A stretch of 64,000 bases of DNA from Haloglycomyces albus DSM 45210 (GTDB lineage: Bacteria; Actinomycetota; Actinomycetes; Mycobacteriales; Micromonosporaceae): contig NZ_AZUQ01000001.1 in NCBI RefSeq assembly GCF_000527155.1, positions 1,671,615 to 1,735,614 on the forward strand. The letters are read 5' to 3'. Positions 1 to 8,960 of the stretch are shown here, one piece after another. Within the stretch, counting starts at the first letter, position 1. Every line of letters starts with the position of its first letter. The translations under genes were made by a program, and so were the position numbers. Under the pieces are notes generated by a model. The model made no database searches, was not told the origin of the DNA, and saw nothing but the letters and a program-made list of their open reading frames with translations.

Positions 1-95
1 CCTCGTTAACGGCGACGATGCCGACCGGTCGATGTCATTCTGCCGCGCGGCGTCGAATCGGCGTGGCACGCCCGTCAGTGTGCCACGCTGTCCAC

Positions 96-503
96 ATGCT
101 TCACGGTTTTAAGAACTTCCTGCTGCGTGGAAACGTTGTGGAACTGGCCGTCGCCGTGGTGATGGGGGCGGCCCTGACCGCATTGGTGTCGGCCTTCGGA
201 GACGCCTTCCTCCTGCCGCTGATTACCTTGGTGACCGGCGGTGGTGAGGCGGGTGGAAGTTTCTCGATCAACGGTACCGAATTCGCCTACGGAATCTTCC
301 TCAGCCAGGTCATCGTCTTCATCCTCACCGCGGCCGCCGTATACTTCGTCGTCGTGGTCCCGTTCAACAAGGCCCGGGAACGTTTCGTCACGAAGTCCGA
401 GGAGACGGTGCTTCCCGATCCGCAGTTGGAAGTGCTGACCGAAATTCGCGACCTCCTGCGTGAACGCGGCCAGGCGAACTCCCCGAACGGCGACGACGCG
501 TAA
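96..503 (+). CDS. mscL: Large-conductance mechanosensitive channel MscL
   Basis: The 135-residue product fits the MscL family in length and order. A short amphipathic start (MLHGFKNFLLRG) leads into TM1 (about residues 10-45, with NVVELAVAVVMGAA), a periplasmic loop with a glycine/serine stretch, TM2 (about 70-95) and a charged cytoplasmic helix. The family forms homopentameric inner-membrane pores that open under membrane tension during osmotic downshock. I chose the ATG at 96 because the preceding 26 in-frame residues do not resemble MscL. The gene stands alone on the plus strand and converges on a minus-strand membrane gene. Confidence 0.93.
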   Translation: MLHGFKNFLLRGNVVELAVAVVMGAALTALVSAFGDAFLLPLITLVTGGGEAGGSFSINGTEFAYGIFLSQVIVFILTAAAVYFVVVVPFNKARERFVTKSEETVLPDPQLEVLTEIRDLLRERGQANSPNGDDA

Positions 504-518
504 CGTTCCCGGAATCGG

Positions 519-1064
519 TCAGGAATCGACCTTCGGTTCCCAGACCATTTCGGCCCCGCGTGTTCCGACCTCGAAGAGCATCCAGCCCGCGAGGAGGATC
601 AAGGCCAGCGTAATGAGGCCGAGCATGAACATGATGAGCTTGCGGCCTTTGGCGGCCGGGTCGCCGGTCTCTTTCGGCTCGCTCTCACTTTCGGGAGTTT
701 CCGGCGATGTCGCCGGCAGGTTGTTGCGGCGAACCCGGTCAAGGGTGGCAAAGAGCCACCAGATCGGAATCAGACCGACGAGTACCCAGAACAATCGGTT
801 ACCCCAGTCGCTGTGGGCTTGGATCGGATCGCTCCACTCTCCCGGTGACGGGCTGAGAAAGTCGGCCAGGTCGCCACCGCTCCAGATGGCGAGGAATACG
901 CTCGCCGGAGCCAGCAGGGTCAACGTCGCGACCAGCCATCCGATCCGGCGACGCACCGGAGGAATGAACAGGTACAGCAGTCCCAGTACCAGCAGGATCG
1001 GTACCAAGACGATCGGTATGTGAACAGCCAAGGCATGTATGGGCAAATCCAGGACGGTAGTCAT
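519..1064 (-). CDS. DUF2231-type four-helix membrane protein
   Basis: About 181 residues. The N-terminal motif LPIHALAVHIPIVL, with two histidines before the first helix, is what I recognise from the DUF2231 family. About four hydrophobic segments follow (roughly residues 10-35, 40-65, 90-110 and 145-170), with a charged linker rich in S, E and P before the last one. The start at 1064 is preferred over 1094 because a GAAG motif lies just upstream and the protein then begins at the conserved part. It lies downstream of the MFS gene on the same strand with a small gap, so co-transcription is likely. Function unknown. Confidence 0.7.
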   Translation of the reverse strand: MTTVLDLPIHALAVHIPIVLVPILLVLGLLYLFIPPVRRRIGWLVATLTLLAPASVFLAIWSGGDLADFLSPSPGEWSDPIQAHSDWGNRLFWVLVGLIPIWWLFATLDRVRRNNLPATSPETPESESEPKETGDPAAKGRKLIMFMLGLITLALILLAGWMLFEVGTRGAEMVWEPKVDS

Positions 1065-1090
1065 GTCTTCAGCATACTTGTGGAAAACCC

Positions 1091-2299
1091 TCATGTGGCA
1101 ATTGATTCACCGAGAACCCGACTATGCCGAACCGCCAATCCCAAGGACGCCACCACCAGCGCGAGGAGTACCCACGCCAATGTGTGCATTCCGAAACCGG
1201 CCACACCGGCGGCCACGATCGGCCCCAGAGTAGCGCCCACATAATTGATGAACATCGCCCCGGAATTGGCGCTGGCACCGAATTGCGGGGCGATCCGCAT
1301 GGCCGATTGCAGAATGGCGGGGTTGGCGATGCCGGTAGAGGCCAAGAACAGGGCGGCGGTGATTCCCAGCAAGACCGGGTGAGGAGGAGCGATCGCCATG
1401 GTCAGGACGGCCGCCCCGGCGACGACGAGCGAGCCGAGGATTTGCGCGTTGAGGGAGAAACGGCGGAGAACGATCGCTACGAGGGGTACGAGGGCGAGGA
1501 AGGGTAGTGCCACCGCGCGCAGGGCCAAAAGCTCGTCGGAGTCGGTCACGATGCCGGTCAGCTCGAATCCGGTGAAGACGGCGACTCCCACCGTCATGGG
1601 GAGAGCCATGACGAAGTACAGCCGTACCAGGGAGGCGTGCGTGAATACCTGCGGCAATTGCCCGATCGACTTCCATATCGAACCGGTGAAGTGAGGCCGA
1701 TCGGCAATCATGACCGAGCGCAGTGCCACCGCCAGTGCCAGCAGGCCGAGAGCGGACAGGTACCAGACCGCCTGGCGGTTCACGTGATCGGTGAGATACT
1801 GACTCGCCATCTGTGCCACGATCACCGCACCGATGAATGAGGTGAGAACGGCGGTGGCGGCGATACCACGGTGGTGCGGTCGCAGATGCCGTCCGATATA
1901 GGTCATGACGGAAGGCGCGAACGCCCCGGTAGTCAATCCTTGTACCACCCGAAGCAGGAGTGCGAGGCTATACCAAGGGGCAAGACTGATCAATAGAGTG
2001 ACCACTGCGGCGGCGATCATGCCTATGGACGACCAACGGCGGAATCCGAATTTGTTCGACCCCGGGCCGGAGACGAGCATACCGACCGCATAGCCGATGG
2101 CGAAGGCACTGAGGGTCCAGGCCATGGCGTGTGGGCCTACTCCCCAGTGCTCTCGCAGTTCGTTGAACTGAGGAATGATGGTGTACATCTGTCCGGTAGT
2201 GAGTAGAGCTCCGAGGGTGAACACGGGGAGCGCCAGGGTGAAGGAGCCGTAGGCATCGGTCTCCTCCGAGACGGGTGAATGCTTTTCGCTAAGAGCCAT
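1091..2299 (-). CDS. MFS transporter, probable drug/metabolite efflux
   Basis: A 402-residue protein with about twelve hydrophobic segments, the size of a standard Major Facilitator Superfamily carrier. After TM2 the loop GPGSNKFGFRRWS resembles the MFS motif A region (G-x-x-x-D-R-x-G-R-R), though the D is not conserved. TM4 carries RVVQGLTTGAFAPSV, typical of DHA1/YnfM-like exporters. It is divergent from a TetR regulator whose palindromic site lies between them, an arrangement typical of a repressed efflux pump. The substrate cannot be inferred. Confidence 0.85.
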   Translation of the reverse strand: MALSEKHSPVSEETDAYGSFTLALPVFTLGALLTTGQMYTIIPQFNELREHWGVGPHAMAWTLSAFAIGYAVGMLVSGPGSNKFGFRRWSSIGMIAAAVVTLLISLAPWYSLALLLRVVQGLTTGAFAPSVMTYIGRHLRPHHRGIAATAVLTSFIGAVIVAQMASQYLTDHVNRQAVWYLSALGLLALAVALRSVMIADRPHFTGSIWKSIGQLPQVFTHASLVRLYFVMALPMTVGVAVFTGFELTGIVTDSDELLALRAVALPFLALVPLVAIVLRRFSLNAQILGSLVVAGAAVLTMAIAPPHPVLLGITAALFLASTGIANPAILQSAMRIAPQFGASANSGAMFINYVGATLGPIVAAGVAGFGMHTLAWVLLALVVASLGLAVRHSRVLGESIAT

Positions 2300-2333
2300 G
2301 GCGACGAAGGTACGCCGAGGGGGCGGGTAGTGT

Positions 2334-2347
2334 CAACTAACTAGTTG
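2334..2347. promoter_or_regulatory. Probable TetR operator between the MFS and tetR genes
   Basis: The intergenic region contains CAACTAA/CTAGTTG, an inverted repeat with 6 of 7 arm positions matched. It lies about 35 bp from the MFS start and 28 bp before the tetR ATG. A TAGTAT hexamer at 2362-2367 sits only 7 bp before the tetR ATG, which would give a leaderless tetR mRNA. A TetR site covering both promoters is inference from position and symmetry. Confidence 0.5.
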
Positions 2348-2374
2348 GTTTTTAGCTGTGCTAGTATTCACGTT

Positions 2375-3169
2375 ATGGGACGTAGTGCTGAAACTCGAGA
2401 AACCCTGCTGGAAGCTGCGCGGACGGAATTCGCGCGCCATGGATTGGCCGGTTCAAGGGTTGACCGCATCGCCCAGAGTGCGGGCGTCAATAAGGAGCGA
2501 ATTTACGGTCTCTTCGGTTCCAAGGACGGGCTGTTCAACGAGGTACTGATTCAGGCCATGCGGTGTTTCGTGGAGGTGGTCAATCCCCTGGAAACCGATG
2601 GCACCGCCGCCGAATACGTGAAGCGACACTACGAATATCATCGCGACCACCCCGAGTTGTTGCGTTTGTTGTTGTGGGAGGCCCTGGAAGACGGCCGTGA
2701 CGCCCCGCGTGACATCGACAATTGGCGTCACGAGTATTACCGGGACAAGGCCGATGTCAGTATGGCGAGATTCGGGGCCGCGGACAAGGCGACCGCCGCT
2801 CGCCTGACGTTCTCCCTGTGTGCCTTGGCCAGCTGGCCCAATGCGGTACCGCAGTTGCGTGACTTGATGTTGGGCGACGTTGCCGATGACGAGGAGGCGC
2901 TGGAACGTTTCCTCCTCGACTTCAGTCGGCGTGCCACTGCGGAGGAGACTCCGAGCGACGAGGCCTCCTCGGTCGACGAGGCGGTCGCCGAGCTCGAACG
3001 GGCGCAGCGGGCCGAACGTCAAGCGCGGGAGCGTTTGGCCCGTACGATGCGGCGTGACAATCGACAGGGTGTCAGTGCCAACCGGCTGGCGCGGCAGGCG
3101 CGCGGGGTGGTGTCGCGCCCGGTGGTATTGCGGATGTTGTCCGACGACAGCGGCGAATTATCCGGTTAG
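2375..3169 (+). CDS. TetR-family transcriptional regulator with extended C-terminus
   Basis: 264 residues from the ATG at 2375. The N-terminal HTH is clear: ETRETLLEAARTEFARHG followed by GVNKERIYGLFGSKDGLF, the TetR recognition helix region (residues about 5-50). The ligand-binding part is helical. The last 70 or so residues form a highly charged, Arg/Glu-rich, coiled-coil-like tail (VAELERAQRAERQARERL), longer than usual for the family. An upstream in-frame ATG at 2345 overlaps the putative operator and adds no conserved sequence. It probably represses itself and the divergent MFS pump. Its 3' end overlaps the convergent marC-like gene by 4 bases. Confidence 0.85.
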   Translation: MGRSAETRETLLEAARTEFARHGLAGSRVDRIAQSAGVNKERIYGLFGSKDGLFNEVLIQAMRCFVEVVNPLETDGTAAEYVKRHYEYHRDHPELLRLLLWEALEDGRDAPRDIDNWRHEYYRDKADVSMARFGAADKATAARLTFSLCALASWPNAVPQLRDLMLGDVADDEEALERFLLDFSRRATAEETPSDEASSVDEAVAELERAQRAERQARERLARTMRRDNRQGVSANRLARQARGVVSRPVVLRMLSDDSGELSG

Positions 3170-3798
3170 CGGCCCATGAATTGGTCTCCGTAGGTCATGA
3201 CCGCCTCGGCGATGAGCTGCACGGCGATTCCGGCCAGCAACATACCCGAGATTCGCGTCAGAACTTCGATGCCGCCCTTGCGCAGGACGGCGACCAGGAG
3301 GTTTGAAAAGCGCATGACCAGGAAGATGATGAGGTGGATGGCAACGATCGCGATGGCGATACCGAGGTACTCGAACGTTGAGGCCGCCTCGTTGACAAAG
3401 AGGATGACGGCCACGATGGCCCCGGGTCCCGCCAGCAGGGGAGTACCGAGCGGAACCAAGGCGATGTTCGAGGTGTTGGCCGTCTCCGGATCGTCGGCCT
3501 GCCCGGTGAGCAATTGGAGCGCCACCAGCAGTAGGAGGAGACCGCCAGAGGCCTGTAGGGCCGCCACATCGATGCCCATATAGTTCATGATCTGCTGTCC
3601 CACCACGGCGAAAAGCGCGATCATTCCCAGTGACAGCCCCGTTGCCTGAATGGCGGCCTTGCTTTTCTGTTTCTTATCCATAGCGCTGGTCAGCGCCAGG
3701 TAGATAGGAACGATCCCCGGGGGGTCGATGATGACGAACAAGGTGACAAAAATAGGTAGAAATGCTTCCGGTCCCACTCCGAAAGTATCCCATTCCAC
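3166..3798 (-). CDS. MarC/UPF0056 family membrane protein
   Basis: A 210-residue protein with six hydrophobic helices. The motif LFVIIDPPGIVPIYLALT near residues 20-38 and LLAGPGAI around residue 120 are hallmarks of the MarC (UPF0056) family. The family was once linked to multiple antibiotic resistance, but its molecular function is not established. It runs alone on the minus strand and shares 4 bases with the tetR stop region. Confidence 0.85.
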   Translation of the reverse strand: MEWDTFGVGPEAFLPIFVTLFVIIDPPGIVPIYLALTSAMDKKQKSKAAIQATGLSLGMIALFAVVGQQIMNYMGIDVAALQASGGLLLLLVALQLLTGQADDPETANTSNIALVPLGTPLLAGPGAIVAVILFVNEAASTFEYLGIAIAIVAIHLIIFLVMRFSNLLVAVLRKGGIEVLTRISGMLLAGIAVQLIAEAVMTYGDQFMGR

Positions 3799-3972
3799 AG
3801 AAACAACGGGCCGTTTTAACGCGCAGACTGTGTCACTCGTATCGCACTATTGGTGTAACCGTCATCAAATAGCGGTGAAGCCGATCTCCCCAGGCGGACA
3901 TGTGAGCAGAGATATGTCGCCGCGTCGTCCAGCGGCATGACGGGGCGGGTATGGGGGAGGGGTTAATCGGAT

Positions 3973-4728
3973 TTAGGCGTCATCGGCTTTGCTGCGCTGC
4001 CCTTCCGGGCCGTCGTTTCCCAGCAACTCGATTTCTTCCTCTTCTTCTCGTTCGTCCACGGCCTCGGGCTCGTACATCTCCTCGACCATCTGCAGATAGA
4101 GCTCATTGGGATTGGGCAGATGCGCGACTTCGCGTAGGGCCTGATCCTGACCGGCGGACTCCACGATGAAGGTGCCGTAATTGAACATGCGTCCCATGGG
4201 GGTCTGGGCGTACTTCATGTCGGTCACACGGGCGAGCGGCATCATGGCCACCTCGCGAGTGACGACACCCTGCACCAGCATGATGCGTTTATTGGTGAGA
4301 ATGAAGCGGTCCATGTACCAGTCGATGAGTTTCCAGCCGATGATACCGAGGAACACCAGCCAGACGCCGATGGTAATGCTGAGGGCCATGTCGCGAGCGT
4401 CGGATTCCCATCTGAGGAAGAGGCCCGCTACGAAGCCCAAGGTCAGTGTGCTGAAGGCACCGATGATGTACCAGGGGAGAAGGTGTACCCAGTGCCGTCG
4501 CCATTCGCCGCGGTACTTCTCGGTCGGGAACAGGTAACGGGCGGAAACTTGAGACGGGACGTCTTTACGTACAGGGCCGCGCATCCCGGCGAAGATTCCG
4601 GCTGTCCGGTCGTCTTTTTCATACCGGAGGTCTTCGAGATCGTAGTCGTCCAGACTATCGCGTGGTGGTGGGGGAGAGTGCGGCTCGGAATCCGGTGAGC
4701 CCGAGCCGCCGGGACCTGTATGGGTCAT
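3973..4728 (-). CDS. PH-domain (bPH2/DUF304-like) membrane protein
   Basis: 251 residues. An acidic, proline-rich N-terminal part (about 1-75) precedes two adjacent TM helices (about 85-130). A bacterial PH-like domain follows, recognisable from FILTNKRIMLVQGVVTREV and the MPLARVTDMKYAQTPMGR segment; NYGTFIVESAG is also typical. The C-terminus is strongly acidic with runs of glutamate. Members sit at the cytoplasmic membrane and their role is unknown. It lies 4 bp downstream of a small membrane-protein gene, so the two probably form one operon. Confidence 0.75.
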   Translation of the reverse strand: MTHTGPGGSGSPDSEPHSPPPPRDSLDDYDLEDLRYEKDDRTAGIFAGMRGPVRKDVPSQVSARYLFPTEKYRGEWRRHWVHLLPWYIIGAFSTLTLGFVAGLFLRWESDARDMALSITIGVWLVFLGIIGWKLIDWYMDRFILTNKRIMLVQGVVTREVAMMPLARVTDMKYAQTPMGRMFNYGTFIVESAGQDQALREVAHLPNPNELYLQMVEEMYEPEAVDEREEEEEIELLGNDGPEGQRSKADDA

Positions 4729-4732
4729 CGGG

Positions 4733-4891
4733 TCAGGTCACCAGGCCCGTGAAGAATGAAGCGAAACCATTGGCAACATCTCCCATGCTGCTGGCAAGTG
4801 ACACGACGATATCGGTGGCGTCATCGGGCCTCATCGCGATGAAGAACACCAGGAACGCCAGACCGCCCCAGGTGAGAATCTTTTTCACCAT
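4733..4891 (-). CDS. Small single-helix membrane protein
   Basis: 52 residues starting MVKKILTWGGLAFLVFFIAM, with one N-terminal hydrophobic segment and a second weakly hydrophobic C-terminal part. The start at 4891 is set by an AGGAGG ribosome site about 9 bases upstream; the longer reading back to 4942 lacks one. It directly precedes the PH-domain gene with a 4-bp gap, suggesting a two-gene membrane-associated operon. I do not recognise a function. Confidence 0.65.
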   Translation of the reverse strand: MVKKILTWGGLAFLVFFIAMRPDDATDIVVSLASSMGDVANGFASFFTGLVT

Positions 4892-5564
4892 TACTCGTTC
4901 CTCCTGTTTCAGGCTTGCATCGAACAAATTGTACATATGCAAGCCCCTGAGTGCATACTGAAACGGACTGAGCCTCAGGGTGTTCAGGCCAGACCGATGA
5001 TCTCATCACCCCAGCCTATAACCTTTCAGCTCAAAACTCCAGACCCAGTGTACGGTTCGAGAGAGTCCTTTTCGCATTGTTCGGTAATTACACGGCCACC
5101 AAGCTTGTCGTACAATCGACGTTTCCCGCCGGTCATGGTATTGCTTGCCCGCAAACCCGCGCAACGAGAACGTCGACCGACGATTCACCTGTTCCGCGGA
5201 CGGATGAATGCCGTTGGTGAGCAATACATCATGTGAACTCCAATCTCGATGTGAGACCGTCTCCCTTGCGTGCTTGCGACGTGCTTGGCGCGGTTGCGAA
5301 GTACGTCGGTCAAGCGGCGACCGGGATGTCGATCCAAGCCGATCCACACTCGAATCAACACCGCTCATTTTCGAACCCTACCTGACGTCACCTGATCCTG
5401 GCTCAATGTAGGTATAAAGCCTCGGCTCTGACCAGGTAAGTGTTCACTATCCGACACCGAAAGTGAGACAGAGAGGTCGCTCCACCTACGTGAGAGCGAC
5501 TCGCGCGTGGCGTATCACCGTCGATGACGGGAAGATGTCGTTTGCGCCCACCCGGCGGGAGGCG
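4892..5564. other. Gene-free stretch of about 670 bp
   Basis: Apart from the ribosome site of the small membrane gene, I see no supported gene here. The open frames that cross it have low-complexity Arg/Ser-rich translations with no family resemblance and no ribosome sites. The left end must contain the promoter of the small membrane/PH operon. Composition is somewhat AT-richer than the flanks. Confidence 0.5.
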
Positions 5565-6206
5565 TTAAGTCGAAAAGACGTGTTGGCGAACCCAACTGTG
5601 CATGGCTATTCCACTGGCGACACCGGCATTGATCGACCGTGTGGAACCGAATTGGCTGATGGAACAGACGAGGGTGCACACGTCCCGAACCTCCTGGGAC
5701 AGACCGGGACCTTCTTGTCCGAAAACGAGCACGGCGTGCTGTGGCAGGTCGGCCGTCTCGATGGGTACGGACCCGGGGAGGTTGTCGATGCCCACCACGG
5801 CCAGATCATTGTCCTTGGCCCAGCGGGTAAACTCCTCCACCCGTTCGTGGTGCGAGACGTGCTGGTATCGGTCGGTGACCATGGCGCCTCGGCGGTTCCA
5901 ACGTCGTTTGCCGACGATGTGCACCCCTTTGGCGAGAAAGGCGTTCGCATTACGGACGACCGTTCCGATGTTGAAATCGTGCTGCCAGTTTTCAATCGCG
6001 ACGTGGAAGTCGTGCCGGTAGCGGTCCAGGTCGGCGACGATGGCCTCCCGATGCCAGTAGCGATACTTGTCCACCACATTGCGGCGATCGCCCTCTTGCA
6101 ACAGGTCGGGATCGTAATGCTCGCCGTCGGGCCACGGCCCTTCCCAAGGGCCGACTCCGACTTGGAGCTGATCGTCGTTTGGCTTCTTCTCGGCTTCACT
6201 GGTCAC
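5565..6206 (-). CDS. SpoU/TrmH-family RNA 2'-O-methyltransferase
   Basis: 213 residues with a GTG start. The three SPOUT knot motifs are in order: NIGTVVRNANAF (motif 1, about residue 80), VLVFGQEGPGLS (motif 2, about 160) and SRSINAGVASGIAMHSW-like residues (motif 3, near 190; here STRSINAGVASGIAM). The family transfers a methyl group from S-adenosylmethionine to a ribose 2'-OH in tRNA or rRNA. The 80-residue N-terminal part lacks an L30e-type domain, unlike RlmB at 60.7 kb, so the target cannot be named. It is transcribed alone. Confidence 0.85.
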   Translation of the reverse strand: MTSEAEKKPNDDQLQVGVGPWEGPWPDGEHYDPDLLQEGDRRNVVDKYRYWHREAIVADLDRYRHDFHVAIENWQHDFNIGTVVRNANAFLAKGVHIVGKRRWNRRGAMVTDRYQHVSHHERVEEFTRWAKDNDLAVVGIDNLPGSVPIETADLPQHAVLVFGQEGPGLSQEVRDVCTLVCSISQFGSTRSINAGVASGIAMHSWVRQHVFST

Positions 6207-6390
6207 CGGTCAATTGAAGCACCCGGTCGCTCGACTGCCAAATCGTCCCGCACACCGTCTACGTAAAAGTCGCCCCGGGCTGCTACGGGGGAAGCAACCC
6301 GGGACGATTCAACCATCATAATCCCTGCAAGAATGTGACTCACATCCAGTGTCTAGATGAAAGTCGTTGTGCGACAAAGGAAATGAGTAA

Positions 6391-8574
6391 TCAACTGTTG
6401 TTGATTACTGACTTGAAGTGACGCAGGCGCTGTGCGTTCGTGACCACCGATACGCTCGAGAACGCCATGGCAACCCCGGCGATCATCGGGTTGAGCAGGC
6501 CAAACGCAGCCAAGGGGAGAGCCAGAGTATTGTAACCGAAGGCCCAGCCCAGGTTCTGCTTGATGTTACGCAGCGTCCGTCGTGACAGAGCCAAGGCGTC
6601 CACCGTCACCAAGAGGTCACCGCGCACGAGCGTCATATCACTGGCGGCGATCGCCACATCCGTGCCCGTTCCCATGGCAATTCCCAGGTCAGCCTGGGCG
6701 AGAGCGGCGGCGTCATTAACTCCGTCACCCACCATCGCCACAGTGGCCCCCTCCTTCTGGAGCCGTTCGATCTCTGAGAGCTTATCGGCGGGACGTACCT
6801 CGGAGATGACGTCGTCGATCCCCACGTCTCGGGCCACCGAATCGGCAACCTGAGCGGAATCGCCGGTCAACAATACCGGTCGCAGCCCCATCTCCCGGAA
6901 GTGGGAAATAGCCCGCGTGCTGGTCGGCTTAACGGTGTCGGCGACCGCAACGGTGCCGACGACCTCGCCGTCCACACGCACCTCCACCACGGTGTGCGGT
7001 GAATCGGCGGAGGCCGAATCGCTCAGACGCCCCACGGCGACACGCTTGTTCTCCACGGTGCCCACGACACCCTCACCGGGTTCGTTCACAAAATCGACGA
7101 CCTCCGGCAATTGACCGGTCTTGTCGGCCGCCGTACGGGCGATGGCAGTGGCGATCGGGTGCTCACTGGCGTTTTCCACCGCTCCAGCCAAACGCAGTAC
7201 TTCGGCGTCGGTGTAGTCCACGACCGTCATCGTTCCCGTGGTGACGGTTCCGGTCTTGTCCAACACGATCGTGTCGACGCGACGGGTTTGCTCCAGCACC
7301 TCCGGGCCGGAGATCAGGATGCCCTCCTTCGCCGCGCGGCCGGTCCCGGTCATCAGTGCCATTGGAGTCGCCAACCCCAAGGCGCAGGGGCAGGCGATGA
7401 CCAGGACCGCTACGGCGGCCCCGAAGGCATGGCCCATGCCGCCGACGAACAGCCAGGCGATCAGAGTGGCGATGGCCAGCAGTATGACCAGTGGAACGAA
7501 GACGCCGGAGATCTTATCGGCCAAACGCTGCGCGGAGGCCTTCGACGCCTGAGCGTCTTCGACCATCTTGGCCATCTGTGCCAACTGGGTGTCGGCCCCG
7601 ACGTTCGTCGCCCGAACTGTGAGGCGTCCCGAGGTATTGACCGTCGCGCCGGTGACCGTGGACCCCTCGGTCACCTCTACGGGAACCGATTCCCCCGTCA
7701 GCATGGACTCGTCCACGGCACTGGCTCCGGCCACCACCGTTCCGTCGGTGGCGATCTTTTCGCCCGGACGGACGACGAATTCATCGCCCACGGTCAGTTG
7801 ACCGACCGGAATACGGACTTCGGAACCGCCACGTAGCACGGCGACGTCCTTGGCCCCCAGTTCCATCAGCGCACGCAACGCGGCACCGGCCTGTTTCTTG
7901 GAACGGTGTTCCAGGAACTTACCCAGTAGAACGAAGGCGGTGACGCCGGCGGCCGCTTCCAGGTAGATGTTTCCGGCCGCATCACCCGAACCGGCGGTGA
8001 GGGAGAAGGGGTGGCTCATTCCCGGCTCCCCGGCGGTGCCGAAGAACAGGGCGTACAGGGACCACAGGAATGCGGCGAGCGTCCCCATGGAAACCAGGGT
8101 ATCCATGTTGGCGGCCCCGTTTCGGGCGTTGATCGCGGCGGAGCGGTGGAAGGGGTATCCGCCCCACACCACGATCGGTGCGGTGAGCGTCAACGAGAGC
8201 CATTGCCAATTGGTGAACTGTAGGGCGGGAATCATGGCCAGCGCGATGACCGGGACGGCCAGTGCGATGGAGATGAACGCACGTTGCCGCATCGTGTCCA
8301 GTTCGTCGTGGTCGGATGTACCGGACGTGGTCTCCTCGTCTTCAGCGGCCTGATCGGACGGGTCGGGAACCGGGCTGGCGTTGTACCCGGTCTTTTCGAC
8401 CACCGAGATCAGGTCGTCGGCGGAAACCTCGTCGGTGACGGTCACCTGGGCCTTTTCGGTAGCAAAGTTGACACTGGCCTCTACGCCGTCGACTCGATTG
8501 AGTTTCTTCTCGATTCGATTGGCGCATGCCGTGCAGGTCATGCCCTGGATGTCGAGGTTAATCAAGTTGCTCAT
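6391..8574 (-). CDS. copA: Copper-exporting P1B-type ATPase
   Basis: 727 residues. An N-terminal heavy-metal domain has GMTCTAC (residues 11-17), and a variable linker follows. The P-type ATPase core shows TGES (actuator), the membrane CPC motif in [17 protein letters not shown] phosphorylation, the SEHPIA histidine site of P1B ATPases and [10 protein letters not shown] at the hinge. The CPC type exports Cu(I) from the cytoplasm. Two palindromes of the CsoR-operator kind lie 10-50 bp upstream, so copper-dependent derepression is likely. No csoR or copZ gene is present in the window. Confidence 0.93.
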   Translation of the reverse strand: MSNLINLDIQGMTCTACANRIEKKLNRVDGVEASVNFATEKAQVTVTDEVSADDLISVVEKTGYNASPVPDPSDQAAEDEETTSGTSDHDELDTMRQRAFISIALAVPVIALAMIPALQFTNWQWLSLTLTAPIVVWGGYPFHRSAAINARNGAANMDTLVSMGTLAAFLWSLYALFFGTAGEPGMSHPFSLTAGSGDAAGNIYLEAAAGVTAFVLLGKFLEHRSKKQAGAALRALMELGAKDVAVLRGGSEVRIPVGQLTVGDEFVVRPGEKIATDGTVVAGASAVDESMLTGESVPVEVTEGSTVTGATVNTSGRLTVRATNVGADTQLAQMAKMVEDAQASKASAQRLADKISGVFVPLVILLAIATLIAWLFVGGMGHAFGAAVAVLVIACPCALGLATPMALMTGTGRAAKEGILISGPEVLEQTRRVDTIVLDKTGTVTTGTMTVVDYTDAEVLRLAGAVENASEHPIATAIARTAADKTGQLPEVVDFVNEPGEGVVGTVENKRVAVGRLSDSASADSPHTVVEVRVDGEVVGTVAVADTVKPTSTRAISHFREMGLRPVLLTGDSAQVADSVARDVGIDDVISEVRPADKLSEIERLQKEGATVAMVGDGVNDAAALAQADLGIAMGTGTDVAIAASDMTLVRGDLLVTVDALALSRRTLRNIKQNLGWAFGYNTLALPLAAFGLLNPMIAGVAMAFSSVSVVTNAQRLRHFKSVINNS

Positions 8575-8583
8575 ACCGCCACT

Positions 8584-8625
8584 ATACCCCTAGGGGGTAT
8601 CAAATGCAAGTACCCCCTAGGGGTA
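8584..8625. promoter_or_regulatory. Two CsoR-type operator palindromes upstream of copA
   Basis: Box 1 (8584-8600) is ATACCCC-TAG-GGGGTAT, a perfect 7+3+7 palindrome ending 10 bp before the copA start. Box 2 (8611-8625) is TACCCC-CTA-GGGGTA. Centres are about 26 bp apart. The TACCC-(N)-GGGTA layout matches operators known for the copper sensor CsoR in actinobacteria. Assignment to CsoR is from this resemblance and from the adjacent copper ATPase. Confidence 0.8.
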
Positions 8626-8716
8626 TACTTCAAGAAGGTCGGCGGCGTCCCTGGGATGAATACCTTGGGGGTGGAGGACCGCCGATGTAGACGTGCGTAT
8701 CTCCTCCGGATACGGC

Positions 8717-8750
8717 AAAAGGCGGCCGGGGTCGTTCCCAGCCGCCTTTT
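8717..8750. terminator. Hairpin terminator, probably for the XRE/DUF397 operon
   Basis: AAAAGGCGGC and GCCGCCTTTT form a 10-bp stem with an interrupted GGG/CCC extension inside. T-runs lie at both ends, so it may act in both directions. It lies 34 bp past the DUF397 stop codon on the minus strand and about 90 bp beyond the second CsoR box on the plus strand. Confidence 0.75.
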
Positions 8751-8783
8751 ATGCGATTCTTTTGCGTGACTGCGTTACGCGAA

Positions 8784-8960
8784 TTAGGAATCGTGTTTCA
8801 AAATGGCGTCCCAGTCGGAGGCGTTCACAGCGAGGATCGGGCTGTCGGTCAGCTTCGAATCCTTGACCTCGACGGACTGTTGACGGTTACCCACCCGGGC
8901 TTCCACGCAGTTTCCACCAGTGCTGCTGCGGGCGGATTTCTTCCATTGTCGGTTCAACAT
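8784..8960 (-). CDS. DUF397 small protein
   Basis: 58 residues: begins MLNRQWKKSARSSTGGNCVE, has VEVKDSKLTDSPILAV in the middle and ends with a W-D-A-I segment. This is the standard DUF397 pattern (W-x-K-S-x-x-S, C-V-E, V-R-D-S-K). Its ATG overlaps the stop of the upstream XRE gene by 7 bases, indicating translational coupling. DUF397 proteins are usually encoded next to an XRE regulator with a DUF5753 domain in actinobacteria. The pair is thought to act as a regulatory or toxin-antitoxin-like module, but the mechanism is not settled. Confidence 0.9.
   Translation of the reverse strand: MLNRQWKKSARSSTGGNCVEARVGNRQQSVEVKDSKLTDSPILAVNASDWDAILKHDS

Noticed and set aside
5006-5368. 120-codon minus-strand ORF in the gap before the SpoU gene
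   Set aside because: Arg/Ser-rich translation without family resemblance, no ribosome site, weak codon bias; likely chance.
5463-6266. 267-codon plus-strand ORF
   Set aside because: Almost entirely antisense to the SpoU methyltransferase, whose motifs are clear.
8656-8769. 37-codon plus-strand frame downstream of the CsoR boxes
   Set aside because: No ribosome site and it runs through a terminator hairpin; noted only as a possible short transcript.
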